Source of the DNA: Bactericera cockerelli
Taxonomy: Eukaryota; Arthropoda; Insecta; Hemiptera; Triozidae
DNA length: 64,000 bases
Assembly (NCBI GenBank): GCA_024516035.1
Contig: CM044958.1
Location: forward strand, 44,054,303-44,118,302
Reading direction: 5' to 3'
Of the stretch, positions 55,613-64,000 are shown in pieces. The translations under genes were made by a program, and so were the position numbers. The notes under the pieces were generated by a model that was given only the letters and a program-made list of their open reading frames with translations, did no database searches and was not told where the DNA came from. The stretch's first letter is position 1, and each line of letters begins with the position of its first letter.

Positions 55613-56770
55613 TAAAATGCACAGTTCCGGGTTTTCTTTTAATCTTAGATGGAGAAAAAAGGACGTTAATGATTGAATTGGTGTTCGGTGGTAATAAACA
55701 AAGCTTTATATCTTATGTTACATAACCTCACAATAACCTCTCCTTAGTGCTCCTTATGGTGGTTAGCTCTTACACAGTATTATTTCCCTAACAAGCTCTT
55801 ACTAGTTCTTCGTGTTATTGTTTTCAGCAGTATGTGGTTGTGTTGGAAATATGTATATGGTTGCATTATTAATTGTTTGGTTTTTCAGTGTATTTCATAG
55901 GGAAAAATTCATTGTTTTAAAAATTTCAATAAATATAAAAAGAAAATGAGTGAGAATTTTGAATTAGTGCAATATTACTCTATGAGAAAAGATTTTTATT
56001 TTAATTTGGGCTTAACGTTGCTGCACGTCATATCAAATTTCATCATGGTTTTTTTTCCTGTTTTTTTTTTCTTCTTTAATTTTAATTTTAAATTTATTTG
56101 TTTTTTTGTAACAAAAATGGGCTTAAACCCCGTAAGTTTGTATATAAAAAAAATTATATCACGACAGGTGAGAGGGATTTTAGATTTCAGGTAGTATATT
56201 CTGGCCTTTAAAATTGTATAAGTGTCAAGAGAAGTACCTATTCGTCAGTTAGTACAGCAAAGGGCTAATAGAAGCTTAGTATAAACCTTGAAAATAATAC
56301 CTTGCCGTTAACCCTTTTCCTCACTTCACCTTCTTCTTTCAAGTGCAAGCTGCAAGTTTATCAGCTCAACACTTCATTTTGGGGAATATTATCATTGCAC
56401 GGAGGATGATTTTCGTAACCCCACATCCAGAGATTCGCTTTATGAAGTGCTGTGTGTTACAACCATGCTCAAGGTATAAGAGTTAATATCTTTTGTCTAT
56501 CCAGAATGGCTTCTATCTAGAGAGGGTGGGCGGGGAAAGCTATGGACGCTTTTCACTATTGTTTGAATGGAAAGCACTTCGCTTTGTAGGAAGGTACTAT
56601 GATGCAGCTTACCCGGGTCTAATAGTGAAGCTCATGGAATAGCATGCCCGGATGACTATTAAAATAGATGTCACAGGTTACACATTGAATTTACCTATTG
56701 AATTATTTTTGGCGTGTTCTTTCATAAAATGACTATTAAACTCTTTTCAAAATAAAGCTCTAAAATATAT
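55613..56770. other. No gene recognised
   Basis: AT-rich; the 82-codon frame at 55946-56194 (+) is phenylalanine-rich and unsupported. Confidence 0.45.
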
Positions 56771-57190
56771 TTTTGACTAATTAAGACTACATATTATATC
56801 ATGTTATAAACCTTTGTTGTATAATAAACATTCAAGGATATACAACAATTGATGTAGCAAATACCTAATGATAGCTCCTATACAACTGATACAGCAATCC
56901 CATTATAAAACAATTGATGTAGCAAATACTTACTGATACCCCCTATACAACTGATGAAGCATTACCTATTAAAATCTCTTATACAACTGATGAAGCAATA
57001 CTTATTAAAGATCTTTTACAACATCAGAGCAATACATATTAAAAGATGCTAACATTAGAGCAATACCTACTGATAGCTAATTTACAACTGATGAAGTAAT
57101 ACCTATTGAAATCTCCTTTACAACTGATGAATCAAAACTATTGCTAGCTCATATACAACTGATAGCTCCTATGCAGCAATATGAACTCAT
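56771..57190. repeat. Degenerate tandem repeat, unit about 40 bp
   Basis: TACAACTGATGAAGCAATACC with TATTAAAATCTC recurs seven or more times with many changes. Confidence 0.7.
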
Positions 57191-59547
57191 GGCTGCCAGG
57201 CAATGATACTCACAACTCTCTGTTTACTTTTTTCTATGTACATAGAAATGTTTTAATAATCTTCAACTCTACTATTACTTACATTCATGTTATTGAAGGG
57301 AACAACTTTTAGCAATCCCCTATTCCTCCATCAATCCCGTCTTCCTCTTCTTCTTCCCTACGTTTTCGCTTTAAAAATACATTCACCTGTATGTAGCTAC
57401 GTGTTATACGAGTTCACTTCACCTCGTCCTGGTAAGTATATTGGAAAAATAATGAGGACAAGGAAACGATGGGAGAGAGAGAAAAAAATACGAAATCTGG
57501 CAATTTTCCAAACGAGAATGTCAGAGAGTTTTCTACTTTCTATCAAAAAGTAAAACTATCTATCTATAGCATGTGCACTCGGTCTTAAAGTTATTAAAAA
57601 CCCAATTCCACACAGTTTGCAGGTGTATCGATGTTCAACTTTCTCGTTCAGTGCACATACAACATGGCCAAGGTCTTCTTTTAGTCTCCTAATTAAAAAT
57701 TGAAATGGAAGAAAAAGTTAACAGAGCTTTACCGTAACTTGTAACTTACGTTAGGTTGCAACTTGAGATCGGACTCTCCTGAAAAGTTTGAATTTGTGCT
57801 TTCCAATACAAGAGGTGGTCGCTTACACGAAATTATCTAGTGCTGGGTCACATTTATATTTACCAAGATTTTTTGAGTTCTTCTGTAAATCCATTAAATT
57901 GAAATAGTCTGTTTAGTTTGGACTCACTGGACTTGTTTTTTATACTTTTAAACTTTGTTGTGTATATATAAAAAAAAAAAAATTCATCTAACAATCTCTA
58001 TACAGTTCTTTTCAAACATTTATGGTCCAATTTTTGTACTTGAGGAATTATTATTTTGTACCATACTTGCAGACAAGCTTGCCAACATGAAAAAAAACCT
58101 AAAGATGTAAAAAAAAGATTACCCAAAACTGTTCTGTGTCTGTCATCTCTGCGTGTTGTCCAGCTTGTAAGCTTGATTCATGATTGGAAAACTTATGGAA
58201 AATATCCTATATCAGTTACCTACATAAATATTATCGGGAACTGCTTGTTGGTATACCAACTGTAAATTTGCAAATCTCCTGTATCCAAAGTCCTCACACT
58301 GGTAGAGTATGTACTTGTACAGTTCTGAAGCGTTTCGGAATATTTAATATCTCGCATAATCGAGTTTTCTAGCTTCTCAGGAGCTGGAAATCTCTCACAC
58401 CTGCACTTCCCGAGATTATATTACCTACAATATCACTATAAATCTCCCCGCAACTCCTCTTTCTCCCAGCTTGCATATCTATTACGATGCATTCAAAATG
58501 TGTGTCAGACGAGCTTGCAGCTAGTCCCATAAAAACATTTATCGTCGTGTATGAATTTTAATATACTTTAGTGAGAGATATTGCTGGGTGCATATCGTAC
58601 CTGGGATTCCAGCAACCCCGAACTGAGGGAGTTTTGCACTAACTTTTGCTATGAATTCTATTGTTCTGAACATTTACTTTAGCGATTTCTCTAAGCACGG
58701 TTATAAATTTTCGCGTTACGAATACGTTTCTTTTTATTATCTAAACTACTGTTTCTTTTATTTATTAAAAAAAAAAAACAGAAAAAAGCTAATTTCTAAA
58801 ACAGTGTACCCAGTTGTGATGGTGTTTATTGAAATAATAGTTTTTATTTGCAATAAATACTATGTTCTCCGTAATTAGCACATTCATAATCTTCTTGTTT
58901 TCAAGTGGCACTCTTGTTTTTCTTGAACTGCGCCAATTTCCAACTTTGGTGGAATCTCGGTAATGTTTTAAGTTTCAAATAGGTCATCCCTCTGTTTCAC
59001 AAACAACGGGAGTTAGCACAGTGTTTACAGTTCCAAAACAAGCAGCTTGATTTTTCATCAAGTTTGTAAAACTTTGAGTTGGAAGGTAGCGTCCTAGTTT
59101 TCTTCACGCGAGCCACATGCTCAGGAAGAGGAGGATAATGAGGAGGGGTAGGAGGAAGGGGAGGAGAAAGAGGAGGAAGAAGAAATGTGAAGAGGAGGAA
59201 GAGAACTAAGTGATGGAGGAAATAAACAAGTGGAGGAAGAGGAATAGTTTGCAAAGTGGGAAAACAAGAATTATGGAAACAACCAGGTAGAGTTTTGGAG
59301 TAATCTGAAAACTAAAAGTGTTGAACTGAACATTTTAAAAACAAGGACAAAAGACCGTTTTTAGTTAAAACTCGTGATGACTTCGTCGCCTTTCAAGTTT
59401 CAGCTTGTTGGAAAGCTTTTGGTAGGTAATGCAGTATTAGAAATAACTAGCAATGCCTGTTAGGGAATATTTCAGAAGATGCATTTTTTGTTTTTGACAT
59501 GGCCATTGGCCAACCTTACTTTTGGTCTACCTTAAAAAAGAGCTTGT
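57191..59547. other. No gene recognised; one purine tract
   Basis: 59120-59240 is GGAGGA-rich. Frames at 57287-57553, 58056-58372 and 58651-58878 (+) have no known domain. Confidence 0.45.
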
Positions 59548-59765
59548 TTTTATTTATTAGCCATCAGACATCCACTGCTGTAGACGCATGTGTTCTATGT
59601 TGTAGCTAGGCACATCCTGTAGTATGAATCCCTTCCGACGCACGAATAGTGACACAAAACTTCCCATTTAAACTGTAACCAAATTTTGAACAAAATTTTT
59701 GACGGCCCTTGGGTTCGAACTCGGGACGTTCCGCAAAGGAGCATCTTACCACTGAGCTCATCATG
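59548..59765 (-). repeat. SINE-C copy
   Basis: On the minus strand: head with GAGCTCAGTGGTAAGATG (A box) and GAGTTCGAACCC (B box), then TTTGGTTACAGTTT, GTGTCACTATTCGTGCG, ACACATGCGTCTACAGCAG. Confidence 0.8.
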
Positions 59766-60067
59766 CTAATCTAGTCATAAATGTTCATTTCAATTTTCCT
59801 GAGGTCTCCGAGTTCCATCTTGATTTTCTCTGCCGGTGGATGCATGGTGGTTGCACGTGCGTTACAGTACTGCTTGCTACTGTCTTGTTTTCCTTGTGGT
59901 CGATATACATATCCGATTTCAATGTGGGTGTGAAGTCTTGTTAGTATTGACAATATTGTGTTAGGCCTAGCGTGGAGAAACAGAAAAACTATTATGTCTC
60001 TAGTTCCAAGCCGCTCATATCTCGTATACCACGCTGCTTGTTTTTACCTGGAATAGTAAAGTATCGA

Positions 60068-60303
60068 GCCAGCGTCGATGGCGCGTTGAATGCACCGGTT
60101 CTCGTAGGATCACCGAAGTTAAGTAACGTTCAGTGAAGTTAAGCCTTTGTGATGCTATCGTCCCGGCTCAACCCTGGCTGGGTGAGGTCAATGTGGGTAG
60201 CAGGTTTGTAAGTTTCCTGCGAATGGAAGATAACACCCCTGTCGTGATATGGTCATGCAGTTGAAAGCGACGTTAAAGCCCAAATTTAATGTATAAAAAA
60301 ACC
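60068..60303 (+). repeat. 5S rRNA-derived SINE
   Basis: Starts GCCAGCGTCGATGGCGCG and continues GAATGCACCGGTTCTCGTAG, GATCACCGAAGTTAAGTAAC, which follows 5S rRNA. The box C part is deleted; the shared body (GGCTGGGTGAGGTCAATGTG, TGCGAATGGAAGATAACACC) and the tail GAAAGCGACGTTAAA follow. Confidence 0.85.
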
Positions 60304-60356
60304 TAAGAATCATGGCAAAAGTAAATTATGCAAAAAGTACTACGTTTTTACTTGAC

Positions 60357-60416
60357 TGGAGGGTAAAACCCCCGTCGTGATATGACCATGGCAGTTGAAA
60401 GCGACGTTAAACCCCA

Positions 60417-60448
<32 letters not shown>
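60357..60448 (+). repeat. 3' end of a 5S-derived SINE with poly(A)
   Basis: GGAGGGTAAAACCCCCGTCG, GACCATGGCAGTTGAAAGCG, ACGTTAAACCCCACTT, then about 26 A. The near-pure long A run suggests a fairly recent insertion. Confidence 0.85.
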
Positions 60449-60451
<3 letters not shown>

Positions 60452-60815
60452 CGAAAAATTGTTCATTTACATTCCAGTCAACTGAAATTAGGATACTTTT
60501 TAGATAGTTAATTTCACCAGGCTCATGTTTTTAATATCACAAATTGCACATGAAGAAACCAGCATTATTCAAGGAACAGTCTGTTGTTAATGCGCTAAAT
60601 ATTGGATTCAATTTCCGGCTCCCACTTTGTGAAGGAAATCCCACTAAAATCAGACATTGAAGATTCTACAAAATTCAAAAAAAAAATTGATTTTTCTTTT
60701 CACATTGAACTTATATGGGGAAGGATGCTTTGTGTCAAAACTGAAGACGAAACAACTGGTTCATCACAGGAAACCGAAACCACGAGTCACCCTCTTCCTG
60801 ACTTTAGTGTTTAGT
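60449..60815. other. No gene recognised
   Basis: A 70-codon frame (60602-60814, +) is of ordinary composition but has no domain or splice support. Confidence 0.4.
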
Positions 60816-61020
60816 GTTTCTGTATGAAATATCCAATGGCGGACGCGAGGCCGTGATTATAAACTTCCATATCATTATCCTGGTAATTCGGTCCTCCGGG
60901 ACATCTGATATGCCCATTGTGGAACCGGCGTGCTTTATGAGCCCCGCTGTGTGGTCCGGTTTCGGGCTCATTTGGTTTCCTTATTTATGCGTATCTTGTT
61001 CACCATCGTTTTGAATGTTT
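60816..61020. other. Candidate conserved non-coding element
   Basis: A balanced-composition island in AT-rich DNA with GGACATCTGATATG (E-box), GAACCGG and TGTGTGGTCCGG (Runt-like). Regulatory role is conjecture. Confidence 0.2.
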
Positions 61021-62929
61021 AATTTTTGTTAAATTATTACAAAGAAAGTTATTGTGGATAGAGTGGATAGTTACGGTTTATTTATGAATGGATTCTTTTA
61101 AAAAAATAGTTAGTAGGCTCGGAAGTGTATGTGACGTTTCTGAATGATTGTTTGAAAGTTTTTACCAATATGTAGGTAATAATGTTGTATGCTAGATGAA
61201 TGGTCTAGCTCAGTTATTATGGAAATTATTCACCGATAAAGTCAACGTCATCTACTCGTGAGTTTATATGAATGTTCTTTTGAGAGTTTCGAAAAGATTA
61301 CTATGAAAGTTGAAGTTGAAATTCTGGACACAAAAAGCGAAATTATTAGACGGTTTTGTTTTACCCCTGTGGAATTAAGTCTACATTTTTCGTATTGTTT
61401 TAAATGGGGAAACTAATAATTATAACGCTATTTAGTGGATTTTTTTATATTTTTTTTTTTTATTTTCATTGTTTTTCTTGTTTGTTTATTGGTATTTTAG
61501 CCAATTATATTTCATTATTTGTATTAATAAGGTATTGTTTTAATTTCGCTTCATTTTATTTTCATTGGGAATATTTCTTAAATTTGTTGGAATATTGTTC
61601 ATTCTTCTTCTCTTCGTCAGTTGTAACTTTGACTAACACATAGTTGCCAGAAACTATTCTAGCGCGGTGTCACAACAAGCGTACCACCCAGCAGGTGGTC
61701 TATAATGATTATATTGCGGATTGTGCTTTAATATTTATGCTCGATTAACGATTTATGCGATTTGTAATTCGATCTGTGTGTGCGATTCGTAATACCTAAA
61801 GTTTTGCTATTTCTGACAGTGGTTCGAAACTTTTGAGAGATTTACCTATAAAATATTATTGCTGTGAAAAAAAGAGAGCTCTTTAAACTTAGATGACATA
61901 AATTTATTTTCAAATATGTCCATGAACGACAGGGGGCAAGATTTGTTCAGAGGTGTTTAGCGTGACCATTTATAAATTATCCAAGGTTTTCCAAGAAAAA
62001 CAATGATGTCACTACCAACTGTAAGAGGAGAAAAAATTAAACTATCTTTTGGATGATCTTTTACACATAAATATTTAGATGAATCAATGATTTCAAAAAC
62101 GTCATGAGTCACCTCATGAAACTTAACTTTTCAGGAGAGCCTTTAAACTTAATATGTTTTCAGCAAAAAAGTTTTTTGGGCTGATTTTTTGTTCAAATAT
62201 TAGACAAGGACTTTATCTAAGATTGTATTTAATCTTTAGTCTTAAATTATTTTGATTCGTGGTGCTATGTCCATTTTAATTTTCCCCATCCATGACGTTT
62301 TTCAACTCAACAATAAAAACCAAGCCTTTTTGCTATAATAAGAAAAGAGATTACTTTATTTTTATTAAAATCGGTATTATTACAAGGGGACAAGACTGTT
62401 TATGATTCCTAACCCTTGAAAAACATAATGGAATTTTTTTCCTTTTTCGAAATTCTAGCTGTTTTTTTAATAGCTGCTAATTTTTTGTTAGTATTTTTTC
62501 TGAAAAAATTGATTTTTCTTTTGGTATCAAAATAATTTTCACCCAGAAATGTGTAAATGTTTCCTAAGAAGTTTTGTTGACGATTAACCCATGAAATAAT
62601 ATCAGACCCGTTACGTTCTTACACTCTATAGATGACTCATGACGTTTTTGAAATCATTGATTCAGGTGTTTTATGGGATAGTGTCCACTAAGATTAAATC
62701 TAACCCTGTTTCATAATTTGGTCTTAAATCATTATTTCAAAGATGAAGACGTGAGAGTCTTCTCATCCGATGATCGGAAGTCCTCCACCAATCTCAATCA
62801 GTTTGAAGTTGTATACAATTTTCTGCCTCAACTTGAAATACCTGCTTCGCTTTCTCAGTCTCTGCAAACAGATCCCTTTGGCTTTGAGCGGACTAGAGTG
62901 GCTACTTGAGTGTATTAGAGCTCAAACAT
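61021..62929. other. AT-rich DNA, no gene recognised
   Basis: The 79-codon frame at 61404-61643 is a phenylalanine-rich artefact of T runs. No repeat family seen. Confidence 0.45.
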
Positions 62930-63240
62930 GATAATGGAGGCAGGGGGTAATTATTCCTGCTTGTGTTGATCTCCGCTGCCGCCGAGATGTAAGCAAGAGG
63001 CATTCCTACAGTGACGGCGCGTAAGGGTTGATTTGGGCGACGGTAAACGGAAAGTCTGGCTGGGGGACTATAAACAGGGAGTAGACCCTCATTGGCTTGG
63101 TTCTGGGGGAACTTGTTAATTATTAGCCTCCTTGTAAAGACAGTGGTAGAACTGCTGAGTCATTCCTTCACTGTCTGGCTACCATCGTTCAAATAATGCC
63201 ATCCGCCATCGTATGATGATGAAACGGAAAGACGTAACCA
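62930..63240. other. Candidate conserved non-coding element
   Basis: Balanced-composition island with GGTAATTATTCC and GTTAATTATTAGCC (homeodomain-type cores) and no open frame. Unproven. Confidence 0.22.
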
Positions 63241-63258
63241 CAACTATAACTTTTTTTT

Positions 63259-63424
63259 TAAAATTTGGGTTTAACGTTGCTTTCAACTGCATGGTCATAT
63301 CACGAGGGGGGTGTTACCCTCCATTCGCAGAGAACTCACAAACCTGCTTTGCACATTAACCGCACCCAGCCTGGGTTGGACCAAAATGCCAACATCACGA
63401 AGTCTTCGCCCCGCTGGACGTAGT
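63259..63424 (-). repeat. 5S-type SINE body, head mostly lost
   Basis: On the minus strand: CAGCGGGGCGAAGACTTCG, TGATGTTGGCATTTTGG, CCCAGGCTGGGTGCGGTTAA, GCGAATGGAGGGTAACACC, CATGCAGTTGAAAGCAACG. It has the same order as the tail half of the copy at 1-237. Confidence 0.75.
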
Positions 63425-64000
63425 AGCTACTTTAATTTAATAAATTGAAATTGAGAAATTATCAAATATTGGCCTAATCTATTATGTAGGTTTAAGGTAA
63501 AATAATGTATTTCTTCAATTGTATTTTTTTAAATTATTTATAGTAAAAGTTTATTCTATTTAATTTCTGTTACAGATAATAGATTTCTGTTATTTGTAAA
63601 CTAGAGAGCAATGTTGAGTACTAGCCATAATTGAGCAATTATGTTGCTCAGAAATAAAATTGTTACATTGTCCTTTAACCCTGGATTTTTTTATATACTT
63701 AAAAACCTTTTGAATATGCAATGTTTATTTCCATTTATTGTATGGCAAGAAATGTTCAAATTGCTCTATTCTTCAAAATAAGTCCACCGAAGAAAAAAAA
63801 AAGTGTTCCTAATACAAACGCCAAGCCATGAGTGTATAATACGTATTTTCTTAGATCACAACACCACACCACTACTTAGATAGAGATGCACAAACAGTCC
63901 ATAAGAGCGATGATATTATTGTTGGAATAGCTTATCCAGACTCTTCACTCAATGGTATATGGAAAGAGGAGAAACCTTTCAAAGGGAGAAGAAAAGGCAT
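63425..64000. other. AT-rich DNA, no gene recognised
   Basis: No repeat family or coding frame recognised to the window end. Confidence 0.45.

Noticed and set aside
58965..58990. TTTCAAATAGGTC matching the stop-codon region of the Jockey-like LINE
   Set aside because: Only about a dozen bases agree, with no further similarity on either side.

Overview
The window looks like arthropod, probably insect, nuclear DNA: AT-rich, no long cellular ORF, several tRNA-headed SINE families, a Jockey-type non-LTR retrotransposon, Helitron-like and MITE-like elements, and many mini- and microsatellites. The species cannot be named from the sequence alone. No prokaryotic gene, rRNA operon, CRISPR array or intact virus was seen.

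The only host coding sequence I can support is one short first exon at 30631-30694 (+). It encodes a signal peptide and ends at a good GTGAGT splice donor. No matching second exon was recognised, so 30.7-64 kb may be a long first intron and 1-30.5 kb upstream DNA. That is inference.

Layout. 0-10 kb: a 5S-rRNA-derived SINE, a tRNA-headed SINE with an 18-19 bp target duplication, a SINE split by a 112 bp insertion, a Helitron inside another repeat, a TATCGATA cluster, minisatellites and pyrimidine tracts. 10.27-13.04 kb: a 5'-truncated, frameshifted Jockey-like LINE on the minus strand. 15.4-17.9 kb: a 42 bp minisatellite split by a second truncated LINE. 18-30 kb: mostly unrecognised AT-rich DNA with SINEs, a SINE split by an 11 bp-duplicating insertion, and a 45 bp minisatellite split by a MITE. 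30.5-38 kb: the exon, inverted repeats, a dense run of SINEs and a 27 bp CCTAAC-rich minisatellite. 38-64 kb: long stretches without recognised genes, a pyrimidine microsatellite, a perfect 25 bp inverted repeat, a short Helitron, and three more 5S-derived SINE pieces near the right end.

How the parts relate. The LINEs carry or carried reverse transcriptase, and the SINEs have no protein and must borrow one. The tail of the LINE at 15.7-16.9 kb resembles the tail of the commonest SINE family, suggesting a partner pair. 5S-headed and tRNA-headed SINEs share a common body, which points to exchange of promoter heads. A further repeat carries a small hairpin whose stem changes in a compensatory way between copies. 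I found no multi-gene system.
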